From positions 1 through 64,000 of the forward strand of contig JAMCQN010000151.1 in NCBI GenBank assembly GCA_023382055.1: a stretch of 64,000 nucleotides of DNA, read 5' to 3'. This stretch comes from Chloroflexota bacterium (GTDB lineage: Bacteria; Chloroflexota; Anaerolineae; J036; Brachytrichaceae). Below, in pieces: positions 35,695 through 44,044 of this stretch. Made by a program: the position numbers and the translations under genes. The notes below the pieces were generated by a model. That model ran no database searches, was not told where the DNA came from, and saw only the letters and a program-made list of their open reading frames with translations. Within the stretch, counting starts at the first letter, position 1; each line of letters opens with the position of its first letter.

Positions 35695-36471
35695 CTAACT
35701 GCCATCGTGGGATAACAGGTAACCCCGGTTGCGCGCGTAATCAACCACACGATAACCCCGTGTGAAATAGTAAGTAAACGCGGCGCTGGTGGCATCACGC
35801 CATGCTGCGAGCCTCTCAGGTTTCTCCAGACGAATCGCATCAATGTCATCTGGAATCTGGATAGCCATGTCAACCGTCTGCACACTCAGATCGGGTTGAG
35901 AAGGCCAGCCAGCGTCATCGCGGACCACCGTGATCGTATCGTCATTCCAGACAGGATGATTATCGTACAGCGGCTTGTCCAGGTCCCATTCGACCCACAA
36001 CCGGTCAATTGACGCGCCCGCATCGCGTTCGCTGGTCGATGCAGCATAATAGCGTCGCATATAAAGGCGGCTGGTGGCTCCCAGTTTGTGAATGTTAAGG
36101 TTTGCATTGATCGAGCGCAGTGGGTCGTAAGTCCAGCACATCAAGCTGAGTTTGTACCTGCGTGCAACATCGGCCTGCTTTCGCTTCAAAGCTTCGCCGA
36201 TGCCTTGACCGCGATAAGCCGATAGAACCGCCATGCGCTGCGAGCGATGATAAGGCGTGCCATCCGCCAGCAGCCCGGGATAACCCATCACGACACCGAT
36301 CATCCGGGCTCCTGAAAACGCGCCAACTACGGCCCCGCCGGATGTGGCGAATGACTGCAGCAGCGCATAAGGCACGATATCCAGCGGGTCAAATCCAAGT
36401 CCGACAGCCTGGAGTTGCTCCGCCGATTTGAAGTCTTCGTATGCTGTCAGTTCGCGAATCTCAACCGTCAT
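35695..36471 (-). CDS. GNAT acetyltransferase (COG3375-like)
   Basis: The 258-residue protein has SQRMAVLSAYRGQGIGEALKRKQ, the acetyl-CoA loop RGQGIG, followed by LMCWTYDPLRSINANLNIHKLGA, which is the hallmark of the COG3375 predicted GNAT group. The Trp-Thr-Tyr-Asp-Pro block is conserved in this group. Function and substrate are unknown. It stands 27 bases downstream of the metallophosphodiesterase gene on the same strand, so the two may be co-transcribed. Confidence 0.78.
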   Translation of the reverse strand: MTVEIRELTAYEDFKSAEQLQAVGLGFDPLDIVPYALLQSFATSGGAVVGAFSGARMIGVVMGYPGLLADGTPYHRSQRMAVLSAYRGQGIGEALKRKQADVARRYKLSLMCWTYDPLRSINANLNIHKLGATSRLYMRRYYAASTSERDAGASIDRLWVEWDLDKPLYDNHPVWNDDTITVVRDDAGWPSQPDLSVQTVDMAIQIPDDIDAIRLEKPERLAAWRDATSAAFTYYFTRGYRVVDYARNRGYLLSHDGS

Positions 36472-36498
36472 AGTGCGCGCCTGCTGTTGCCAGACTGT

Positions 36499-37080
36499 TC
36501 AGCCAACGGGAAACCACTCGAGTCCGATATTCCTGTCATTAGAAATGACCAGCCGCCCGATGCTTGGCGAGACATGTCGCACCTCGGTGTAACACACGGC
36601 GCCAGGATTGAAGTAGAGCGCGCCATCGACCCATTCAGCGCATGGTTTATGGGTGTGCCCAAAGACCACGATATCCGCGTCGCGCGGTTTGATCCTGGCC
36701 AGTCGAACGATGATGCTTTTGTTGATTTCATCCAGCGTCGGTTGTGTGCTGACGTGGACAAGCTTATCCAGCATCGTGCGCGCGAAGTTGATATGACCAT
36801 GAGTCATATAGATGACATGACCGCCAACCGGCAAGGTCAGCGATGCCGGAAGATCCTGATCGTGCGAGCCCATGCTCGATTGCCAGTGCACGTTTCCGCG
36901 CACGGCATACACCGGCGCCAGCGCGCGCAATGGATCCAGCACGTGCACATCTTCCAGGTCGCCGGCATGAAGAATTACATCGCAGCCTTTCAGCAGTTCG
37001 TAGACCCGTGGAGGCATTTCCTTGAGACGATGTGGAATATGGGTATCTGAAATAACACCGATGAGAAACTGATGAGACAT
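36499..37080 (-). CDS. YfcE/MJ0936-type metallophosphodiesterase
   Basis: A 193-residue two-metal phosphodiesterase with all motifs: SDTH (Asp12, His14), HAGDLED, RGNVHW, THGH and FGHTHKP. The length fits the YfcE/MJ0936 family, which cleaves small phosphodiesters and possibly cyclic nucleotides. GNVHW replaces the usual GNCD/GNHD. It faces trpC divergently with about 60 bases between. Not an SbcD: it is too short and lacks the DNA-binding cap. Confidence 0.87.
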   Translation of the reverse strand: MSHQFLIGVISDTHIPHRLKEMPPRVYELLKGCDVILHAGDLEDVHVLDPLRALAPVYAVRGNVHWQSSMGSHDQDLPASLTLPVGGHVIYMTHGHINFARTMLDKLVHVSTQPTLDEINKSIIVRLARIKPRDADIVVFGHTHKPCAEWVDGALYFNPGAVCYTEVRHVSPSIGRLVISNDRNIGLEWFPVG

Positions 37081-37140
37081 ACAATTGCAGGAATATTATC
37101 ATGCCGGCATGCTGATCAGCCAGACGGATATGCCGTTACA

Positions 37141-37983
37141 ATGAATGCCCCAATGACACATACTGAAAGCAAGTCCTTTCTGGAAACCATTCTCCGGCGC
37201 AAGCGCGAGGAGGAAGTACCCGAGCGTAAGCGCAGGATCGGCATTGCACAGATACGATCAATGGCTGAGGCGGCTCCGGCAATTACACATGACTTTGAGA
37301 CGGCGCTCAGGCGAAGCGATTCAAGAGTGGCGTTAATCGCCGAAATCAAGCGCGCTTCACCGTCGAAAGGCGATCTGGTGACCGGCGAGTTTAGGCCGCT
37401 GGACCTGGCGCAAACCTATCAGGCGAACGGCGCCTCAGCCATCAGTGTCCTGACGGATGAGCGTTTCTTCAAAGGTTCACTCGACACACTCACGCAGGTA
37501 AAACATTCCGTAAACATCCCGGTGCTTCGCAAAGATTTCATCATCGACCCCTATCAAATCTATGAAGCGCGCGCTGCCGGAGCGGATGCCGTATTGTTAA
37601 TCGTTGCGGCGCTGGACAATGATTCGTTGAAAGATTACTATGTGCTCGCACGGGAGTTAGCGCTCACGCCGCTGGTTGAGGTGCACGATGAGCATGAAAC
37701 AGATCGCGCCCTGCAGATCGGCGCGCGCGTCATTGGCGTTAATAACCGCGATTTGCGCACTTTTGTCACCGACATCCACACGACGATGAAGTGCGCCCGC
37801 ATGACAGGCCCCGACTGCGTGTTAGTATCGGAGAGCGGAATATACACCGTAGACGATGTAAAGCGAGTCGCCGCCATGGGCGCTCAGGCGGTCCTGGTAG
37901 GCGAGTCAATCATCACATCCAGCGACAGAGCCGCCCAGGTACGCGCACTGTCGGGCGTTGCGCTCAATGACGATATGTTATGA
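37141..37983 (+). CDS. trpC: Indole-3-glycerol phosphate synthase
   Basis: Tryptophan pathway TIM barrel that closes the indole ring of CdRP with loss of CO2. Motifs include LIAEIKRASPSKGDL with catalytic Lys, PVLRKDFIIDPYQIYEARAAGAD, LTPLVEVHDEHE, GVNNRDLRTF and LVSESGIYT. About 280 residues from ATG 37141; a second ATG four codons later is also possible. The ORF track's start at 37072 would overlap the divergent phosphodiesterase gene and is rejected. It overlaps trpF by the ATGA arrangement. Confidence 0.95.
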   Translation: MNAPMTHTESKSFLETILRRKREEEVPERKRRIGIAQIRSMAEAAPAITHDFETALRRSDSRVALIAEIKRASPSKGDLVTGEFRPLDLAQTYQANGASAISVLTDERFFKGSLDTLTQVKHSVNIPVLRKDFIIDPYQIYEARAAGADAVLLIVAALDNDSLKDYYVLARELALTPLVEVHDEHETDRALQIGARVIGVNNRDLRTFVTDIHTTMKCARMTGPDCVLVSESGIYTVDDVKRVAAMGAQAVLVGESIITSSDRAAQVRALSGVALNDDML

Positions 37984-38633
37984 CTATTGTGAAGATCTGC
38001 GGGTTGACGAATCTGGAAGACGCATTGTGCGCAGTTGAGGCGGGCGCAGACTTGCTGGGGTTCATTTTGTACCCGCGCAGCCCCCGCTATATAGAACCAC
38101 AGAACTTGTCTGCAATCGTGGCAGCAGTGCACACGGTCAAGCCTGAGATAACGACTGTCGGGGTGTTCGTGAACGAGACGCCGGAACGGATACGCGATAT
38201 TCTATCGACGACCGGCCTCGCGCTGGCGCAACTCAGCGGCGACGAACCCTTGAGCCACCTGACTGCGTTGCAGGGACGCGCCTACAAAGTGGTGCGCACC
38301 CGTGAACAGGCCGATGCTGTCATCAGCGCACTCACGCCGTTACACCGTCCACCGAGGTTGCCTTGCCCTGACCTGATGCTCGACGCGGATCACCCTGCGC
38401 TCTATGGCGGCAGCGGCGCCAAAGCGGATGAATCGCTTGCCGCATCGCTGGGACGGAGTCGCCGCCTGTTGCTGGCCGGCGGCCTGACGCCGGCCAATGT
38501 TGCGCACGCTGTTCAACAGGCGCAGCCCTGGGGCGTCGATGTCTCCAGCGGCGTTGAGGCGAGCCCGGGCAGGAAAGACCACGACCGTATCCGCAGCTTC
38601 ATACAGGCAGTGCGCCGCCAGGATGGGCGTTAG
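37980..38633 (+). CDS. trpF: Phosphoribosylanthranilate isomerase
   Basis: A 217-residue TIM barrel performing the Amadori rearrangement of PRA to CdRP, the step before TrpC. It has VKICGLTNLEDALCAVEAGAD with the catalytic Cys, LGFILYPRSPRYI, and LLLAGGLTPANV with the catalytic Asp region slightly further on (WGVDVSSGVEASPGRKDHDRI). The start overlaps the trpC stop as ATGA, so translation is coupled. A stretch around LPCPDLMLDADHP is a little longer than usual. Confidence 0.94.
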   Translation: MTIVKICGLTNLEDALCAVEAGADLLGFILYPRSPRYIEPQNLSAIVAAVHTVKPEITTVGVFVNETPERIRDILSTTGLALAQLSGDEPLSHLTALQGRAYKVVRTREQADAVISALTPLHRPPRLPCPDLMLDADHPALYGGSGAKADESLAASLGRSRRLLLAGGLTPANVAHAVQQAQPWGVDVSSGVEASPGRKDHDRIRSFIQAVRRQDGR

Positions 38634-38671
38634 CCGCACCATAAAAGATCAAAGGTAATATAGACGTTGAG

Positions 38672-39934
38672 ATGCAAAACAAATCGCATGCACCTGAACC
38701 ACAGATTTCCGTTCCTGATGCCAGTGGCAAATTCGGCATATACGGCGGTCGATATGTCCCGGAGACGTTGATGCCGGCGCTCGACGATCTCATCGACGCG
38801 TACGAGGAGCTGCGCGACGATCGGACATTTCGCGCCGAGTTTGATCACCTGCTTGCCACCTATGTAGGACGCCCTACCCCAATCAGCCACGCCAAACGAC
38901 TGAGCGAGCATCTGGGCGGCGCGCAGATCTACCTGAAGCGCGAAGACCTGGCGCATACTGGAGCGCATAAAATCAACAATGCCCTGGGTCAGGCGCTCCT
39001 CGCCAAGCGCATGGGCAAACACCGTATCATCGCGGAGACAGGCGCGGGACAACACGGCGTCGCCACAGCCACAGCTTGCGCATTGCTGGGACTGCAATGC
39101 GTGGTATACATGGGCGCCGTTGATATGGCGCGCCAGGAGCCAAACGTATTCCGCATGAGGTTGCTGGGCGCTGAAGTGCGCGGTGTGGATAGCGGGTCGA
39201 AGACACTGAAGGACGCGGTCAATGAAGCGATACGCGACTGGGTCGCCAATGTCGGAGATACGTATTACATCATCGGCAGCGCGCTCGGGCCGCATCCTTA
39301 CCCGTTGATTTGCCGGGATTTTCAGTCGGTCATCGGTCGCGAGGCGCGCGCTCAGATCCTCGACGAAGTCGGGCGCTTGCCCGATCAAGTGATCGCCTGC
39401 GTGGGCGGCGGCAGCAATGCCATCGGCATTTTCCAGTCATTCTTCGAAGATCCCGTGCAGCTTGTCGGCGTTGAAGCCGGGGGATACGGAATCGAAACCG
39501 GCAAACACGCGGCGCGTTTGGCCGGCACAGAAGGCGGCGCCGCCGTAACGAATGCCAGCCCGGAATTGCCGCTGGCGCGAGTAGGCGTCTTCCAGGGCAT
39601 GAAGACCTATGTACTGCAAAACGCCGACGGCCAGATAGCAGAAACACATTCCATTTCAGCCGGGCTGGATTATGCCGGCGTCGGACCGGAGCATGTTTAT
39701 CTGCGCGAGCGAGGGCGCGTTGAGTACACCAGCGCAACCGACGAGGCCGTCCTGCAGGCATTCCACACCCTGTGCCGGTATGAGGGCATTATTCCTGCGC
39801 TGGAGTCATCCCACGCCGTTGCAGAAGCCATCCGGCGGGCGCCGTCATTGTCGCGGGACACGATACTGCTCGTGAACCTGAGCGGACGCGGCGACAAGGA
39901 CCTGAACACCGTACTGAGCGCCGGAATGCCATAA
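38672..39934 (+). CDS. trpB: Tryptophan synthase beta subunit
   Basis: PLP enzyme of 420 residues, condensing indole and serine. It is the TrpB1 type: [41 protein letters not shown] with the Schiff-base lysine in [21 protein letters not shown], and [14 protein letters not shown] for PLP phosphate. It follows trpF after 38 bases. The usual partner trpA does not follow; the next gene is udk. TrpA must lie elsewhere if this organism makes tryptophan in the standard way. Confidence 0.96.
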   Translation: MQNKSHAPEPQISVPDASGKFGIYGGRYVPETLMPALDDLIDAYEELRDDRTFRAEFDHLLATYVGRPTPISHAKRLSEHLGGAQIYLKREDLAHTGAHKINNALGQALLAKRMGKHRIIAETGAGQHGVATATACALLGLQCVVYMGAVDMARQEPNVFRMRLLGAEVRGVDSGSKTLKDAVNEAIRDWVANVGDTYYIIGSALGPHPYPLICRDFQSVIGREARAQILDEVGRLPDQVIACVGGGSNAIGIFQSFFEDPVQLVGVEAGGYGIETGKHAARLAGTEGGAAVTNASPELPLARVGVFQGMKTYVLQNADGQIAETHSISAGLDYAGVGPEHVYLRERGRVEYTSATDEAVLQAFHTLCRYEGIIPALESSHAVAEAIRRAPSLSRDTILLVNLSGRGDKDLNTVLSAGMP

Positions 39935-39985
39935 AGCTCAAAACATTGCGCCACAATTGCATCTATGGAACAAGGAAGATAATCA

Positions 39986-40606
39986 ATGCGCCCAGTGATA
40001 TTCGGCGTTGCCGGCGGTACTGGATCAGGGAAGACCACCGTCGCACGCGCTATTCTGCAGCGCATAGGCCAGGAGCATATCGCCTATGTTCCCCACGATG
40101 CCTATTACCGGCATCAAAGCCACCTGACGCTTGAGGAGAGACGCAGGACCAATTACGACCATCCTGACTCGCTCGAAACGACCTTGATGATCGAGCACCT
40201 CCAGCAACTTGCAACAGGTAAAGCAGCCGAGATTCCGGTGTATGACTTTACGATCCACCTGCGAACTAACCGGACGCTCCGTGTTGAGCCTGCGCCGATC
40301 ATCCTGGTGGAGGGCATCCTGATATTCGCCGAGCCGGAACTGCGCCGCCTGTTCGATATCAAGCTGTACGTGGATACCGATGTGGATATCCGGCTCATCA
40401 GGCGACTGCAGCGCGACGTTCAGCAGCGCGGTCGCACATTCGAATCGGTCATCAATCAATATCTGACCACCGTCCGGCCGATGCACATGGAATTTGTCGA
40501 ACCCAGCAAGCGGTTCGCCGATGTCATCATCCCTGAAGGTGGATTCAACGAAGTCGCTATCGAAATGGTTGCGGCGCGTATCCGAGGACTCCTGGAACAA
40601 CAATGA
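39986..40606 (+). CDS. udk: Uridine kinase
   Basis: A 206-residue P-loop kinase of pyrimidine salvage, phosphorylating uridine and cytidine. GGTGSGKTT is the Walker A, HDAYYRHQSHLTLEERRRTNYDHPDS the uridine-binding region, VYDFTIHLR and LVEGILIF follow, and RRLQRDVQQRGR is the lid. AAGGAAG precedes the ATG. It overlaps trmI by ATGA, so the two are translated together. Confidence 0.94.
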   Translation: MRPVIFGVAGGTGSGKTTVARAILQRIGQEHIAYVPHDAYYRHQSHLTLEERRRTNYDHPDSLETTLMIEHLQQLATGKAAEIPVYDFTIHLRTNRTLRVEPAPIILVEGILIFAEPELRRLFDIKLYVDTDVDIRLIRRLQRDVQQRGRTFESVINQYLTTVRPMHMEFVEPSKRFADVIIPEGGFNEVAIEMVAARIRGLLEQQ

Positions 40607-41493
40607 CAACTGTTTTGATCAACGATAAGGACACCGCACTCATCATCGATAATGCCGGCAAGGAGCACCTGATTGCCATTCAGGCCGGCAGGAAATTCGA
40701 AACGCACCATGGCTTTATCCTGTATGACGCCATGATCGGACGTGAATGGGGCACGATCATCTATTCTTCGCTGGGACATCCCTACCTGGTTGTTCAACCG
40801 GGCACCGCCGACCTGATCCGCCACATCAAGCGCAGTTCGCAGGTGATCTTCCCGAAGGACAGCGCTTACATCCTGATGCGGCTCGATGTCAAGCCAGGCA
40901 GCCGGGTGCTGGAATCGGGCTGCGGCAGCGGGGGCTTGACCCTGGCGCTCGCGCAGGCCGTATGCCCCACCGGCATGGTCTACAGCCAGGAAATCCGCGA
41001 CGACTTTATCGCGCTGGCCAGGCGGAATATGGAACGCGTCGGGCTGGCCCAGTATGTGACTTTTATCCCCGGCGATGCCACACTTGGGCTGAATGTGAGT
41101 GAGCCGGTAGACGCGGTTTTCATCGATATGCCTGCACCGCAAACGGTTCTTCAGCAGGCGCGTGCCGTGCTCAAAAACGGCGGTTTTTTCGGTTCACTGG
41201 TTCCAACGACCAACCAGGTGCAGGATATTCTGCGCGGCATGGAAGCTATGGGAGAAATGGCTTTCGGTTTGATCGAGGTGGAGGAGATCATGTTGCGCGC
41301 TTATAAACCCGTCCCTGACAGGTTGCGGCCGCGCGACCGCATGATCGCGCACACGGGATATCTGATATTCGCGCGCGCAGTCATCAGGAAGCCTAACCTG
41401 CCACAGCACACCGAGTCGCCATTGCAGAACGCAGAGCCAATTCACGAAGAAGAGATATCAGTCAGCGACAATGACCTGCAGGATGCCGAGTAG
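40603..41493 (+). CDS. trmI: tRNA (adenine-58-N1)-methyltransferase TrmI
   Basis: SAM-dependent enzyme making m1A58 in the T-loop of tRNA. The 296-residue protein has VLESGCGSGGLTLALA as SAM motif I after an N-terminal beta domain (HHGFILYDAMIGREWGT), then PKDSAYILMRLDVKPG, VFIDMPAPQ as motif IV, and the C-terminal RPRDRMIAHTGYLIFARAV. This is the usual TrmI layout of Actinobacteria, Thermus and Chloroflexota. The C-terminal 25 residues are acidic and variable. It is coupled to udk. Confidence 0.93.
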   Translation: MTTVLINDKDTALIIDNAGKEHLIAIQAGRKFETHHGFILYDAMIGREWGTIIYSSLGHPYLVVQPGTADLIRHIKRSSQVIFPKDSAYILMRLDVKPGSRVLESGCGSGGLTLALAQAVCPTGMVYSQEIRDDFIALARRNMERVGLAQYVTFIPGDATLGLNVSEPVDAVFIDMPAPQTVLQQARAVLKNGGFFGSLVPTTNQVQDILRGMEAMGEMAFGLIEVEEIMLRAYKPVPDRLRPRDRMIAHTGYLIFARAVIRKPNLPQHTESPLQNAEPIHEEEISVSDNDLQDAE

Positions 41494-41559
41494 AGGTCGA
41501 ACGACTTACAATCACTGAGACCAGTCGAGATTTAACCGATTGTTACTACGGAGGGATTC

Positions 41560-42543
41560 ATGAACAAACGAGTATTGCGTTGGGGCTTGTTGAGCACGGC
41601 TCACATCAATCGTTCTGTCATACCGCCGCTGCGGATGTCGCCGCGTAACGAGCTAATCGCTGTTGCCAGTCGCGATAAAGCGCGCGCCGACGAATACGCC
41701 CGCCAGTGGGCGGTTCCACGCACCTATGGCAGTTATGAGGAGATGCTGGCTGCGCCGGATATCGACGTCATCTACAACTCGCTCCCCAATAGCTTGCATG
41801 CCCATTGGACGATCAAGGCAATGCAGGCCGGCAAGCATGTACTATGCGAGAAACCCATCGCTATATCGCCTGAGGAAGTCGATGCCATGGCTGAGGCCGC
41901 CAGAAAAGCGGGTGTCTACCTGACTGAGGCGTTCATGTACCGTCATCACCCTCAGACGCTCAAGGTAAAAGAGCTTGTCCAGAACGGGGCGATAGGCGCA
42001 CTGCGCCTCGTGCGCGGCGCGTTCACATTCAGCATCGCGCGCGAGGACGACATCCGGCTAAACAAGGAATTGGTCGGAGGCAGTATCTGGGATGTAGGAT
42101 GTTACCCGATCAGTTACACACGCTACGTCGTGGGAGCAGAACCCGAGGAGGTTTTTGGCTGGCAGGTAACCAGCCGGAGCGGCGTCGATGAAACATTTAC
42201 CGGCGTGATGCGGTTCCCCGGTAACGTCTACGGCAGTTTTGACAGCGGATTCCGCGCGCCGTTTCGCACTCACATCGAAATCGTCGGGAGTGAGGGCATC
42301 ATCACCGTGCCAAAACCATTCAAACCCGACACCGCCGGGCAATTCACTCTGACCAGAGGCGACCAGGTAGACACAATCACCAGCGATGCGCAGGAGCTGT
42401 ATCTGGGCGAGGTCGAGGATATCGCCGACGCGATATTGTCGGGAAAGAGCCCGCGCATCAACCTGGTCGATAGCCGCGCCGACGTCGCAACGATCGTGGC
42501 CCTGCTGCACTCGGCGCAATCGGGTCAGCCCGTAAAACTCTAG
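41560..42543 (+). CDS. Gfo/Idh/MocA family oxidoreductase
   Basis: A 327-residue NAD(P)-dependent dehydrogenase. RWGLLSTAHINRSVI is the Rossmann start, HVLCEKPIAISPEEVD carries the EKP lysine, and LVGGSIWDVGCYPISYTRYV the active-site Asp. EAFMYRHHPQ is the family pattern seen in xylose and trans-dihydrodiol dehydrogenases. GGAGGG precedes the ATG. It stands alone between trmI and a hairpin, opposite a zinc alcohol dehydrogenase. Substrate unknown. Confidence 0.9.
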   Translation: MNKRVLRWGLLSTAHINRSVIPPLRMSPRNELIAVASRDKARADEYARQWAVPRTYGSYEEMLAAPDIDVIYNSLPNSLHAHWTIKAMQAGKHVLCEKPIAISPEEVDAMAEAARKAGVYLTEAFMYRHHPQTLKVKELVQNGAIGALRLVRGAFTFSIAREDDIRLNKELVGGSIWDVGCYPISYTRYVVGAEPEEVFGWQVTSRSGVDETFTGVMRFPGNVYGSFDSGFRAPFRTHIEIVGSEGIITVPKPFKPDTAGQFTLTRGDQVDTITSDAQELYLGEVEDIADAILSGKSPRINLVDSRADVATIVALLHSAQSGQPVKL

Positions 42544-42572
42544 CCCTCTAGTAACTTCCGCAACGTTCTACT

Positions 42573-42604
42573 CCGTTGCGCCAGGAAAGACCCTGGCGCA
42601 ACGG
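42573..42604. terminator. Bidirectional hairpin between convergent genes
   Basis: Perfect 13-bp stem CCGTTGCGCCAGG / CCTGGCGCAACGG, loop AAAGAC, between the Gfo/Idh gene (+) and the alcohol dehydrogenase gene (-). No U-tract follows on either strand. Confidence 0.7.
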
Positions 42605-42644
42605 CTGTGACTGACGATTCATCGACCAGCCCTGTTCTCAGATT

Positions 42645-43661
42645 CTAGAATTCGACAATTCCCTTGATCAGCCCCGCCTGAGGTTCCAGCCATGAAGGGA
42701 ACAGGCCGACTATATCGGCATAGGAGGCGCGATGTGTAATCCAGGGCGCCGTATTCACCCTGCCCTCTTCCATGAGTGCGATGATGCGCGTGAAATTCGA
42801 CGGCAGCGAATTCCGGCTGGCGTACAGCGTCATCTCACGGCGATGAAAGAATGGATCGTTGAAGGTGATGTCGCCCTGCATCAGTCCGACAAACACCAAC
42901 CGACAGCCGTGCGCCACGTACTGGAATGCCCCCATCATTGATTCAGCGCTGCCGGTTGCGTCAAAGACGACGGTCGGCAGATCGCCGCCGGTGATCGACA
43001 TGACTTTTTCCAGCGGTTTATCGTTGGCGTTCACAATGTAGTCCACGCCAAACTGACGGCGCGCAAATTCAAGGCGCTGCTCATTGATATCCAGGACAAT
43101 CAACTTGACATCCGCGAGTTTCGCGAACTGGATCACCGACAAACCGATAGGGCCCGCGCCGATCACAAGGGCAAACTCGCCAGTCCCGAGCATGGCGCGA
43201 TCCACCGCGTGAGAACCGATGCCGAGCGTCTCAACCAGCGCCAGTTGGTCGAGTGTCAGTTTCTCAGATTTATGCAGTTTAGTGATGGGTACCTTGATGA
43301 ACTCGCGCATACCGCCATCGGTGTGGACACCCAGCACCTGCAAGTTCGTGCAGCAGTTGCTTTTGCCATGCCGGCAGGCGATGCAATGACCGCAGTTCAG
43401 ATAGGGTTCGACTGAGCAACGATCGCCGGCCTTCAACCCGCGTTCATTCGCTCCGATTTCCACGATCTCAACACCCAACTCGTGCCCGATAATGCGCGGG
43501 TAACTGAAAAACGGCTGGCGCCCGCGATACGCGTGTATGTCGCTGCCGCAGATTCCGACACGGTGTACCCGCACCAGCGCCTCGCCTGCTGAGATTGCGC
43601 CCGGCTCGTCCGTATCGCCTAAAGAAAACTTAAACGGTTCATCCAGAATTACTGTTTTCAT
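42645..43661 (-). CDS. Zinc-dependent alcohol/polyol dehydrogenase (MDR family)
   Basis: A 338-residue medium-chain dehydrogenase. Catalytic zinc ligands are in VGICGSDIHAY (Cys38) and GHELG (His60, Glu61). The structural zinc cysteines are in YLNCGHCIACRHGKSNCC. ALVIGAGPIGLSVIQFAKLAD is the NAD-binding Rossmann turn. It resembles sorbitol, threonine and L-galactonate dehydrogenases, so a polyol or sugar acid is likely. No clear ribosome site. A 383-base gap separates it from the divergent molybdenum hydroxylase. Confidence 0.9.
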   Translation of the reverse strand: MKTVILDEPFKFSLGDTDEPGAISAGEALVRVHRVGICGSDIHAYRGRQPFFSYPRIIGHELGVEIVEIGANERGLKAGDRCSVEPYLNCGHCIACRHGKSNCCTNLQVLGVHTDGGMREFIKVPITKLHKSEKLTLDQLALVETLGIGSHAVDRAMLGTGEFALVIGAGPIGLSVIQFAKLADVKLIVLDINEQRLEFARRQFGVDYIVNANDKPLEKVMSITGGDLPTVVFDATGSAESMMGAFQYVAHGCRLVFVGLMQGDITFNDPFFHRREMTLYASRNSLPSNFTRIIALMEEGRVNTAPWITHRASYADIVGLFPSWLEPQAGLIKGIVEF

Positions 43662-44044
43662 GGTTCGTATCTGTTATTGACAGGATGTCAGCACTTTGAC
43701 GTATCTCACTACTGCGTCATGCAGATTCTAAGTTAACTGCCGGAAGTTCCTGACCCTGCTTGACACTCCGAGACGGATTCTGTTGGCGAATCCCATTCGG
43801 TCGTCGATGATCGCGCATAGACTCCCGGAATCTCGGAGATTCCGGGAGTCTGGGTTTTCTAGTTACATCTCGAACCTATCAGGTATATATGAACAGCCAC
43901 TATATTGCGTCGCAACTGAGAGCTGAAACGCTCAAGCCGGTTTTGCCAAGAGTGCGGTAGATCATAGCAGAGTAATCATACTCAGAATAAGCGACGAGGC
44001 GCGCTTATAATCATGGCGGCCTTTATCTATCCGAGGTGGTATCG
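43662..44044. other. 383-base divergent intergenic region
   Basis: Separates the zinc dehydrogenase (-) from the molybdenum hydroxylase (+). It contains a 15-bp hairpin (43819-43851) and a perfect TTGACA at about 43760 that lacks a good -10. A TATAAT lies about 35 bases before the GTG start of the hydroxylase without a good -35. I see no ORF with a ribosome site, no tRNA and no riboswitch I recognise. Confidence 0.5.
43819..43859 (+). terminator. Strong orphan hairpin with T-rich tail
   Basis: AGACTCCCGGAATCT pairs perfectly with AGATTCCGGGAGTCT (15 bp, 3-base loop) and is followed by GGGTTTTCT. It looks like a plus-strand terminator, but no gene ends upstream on that strand. It could end a small RNA or act as an attenuator for the hydroxylase gene. 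Confidence 0.6.

Noticed and set aside
36499-37080. Metallophosphoesterase as the missing SbcD
   Set aside because: Only 193 residues with a YfcE/MJ0936 layout and no nuclease cap domain; not adjacent to sbcC.
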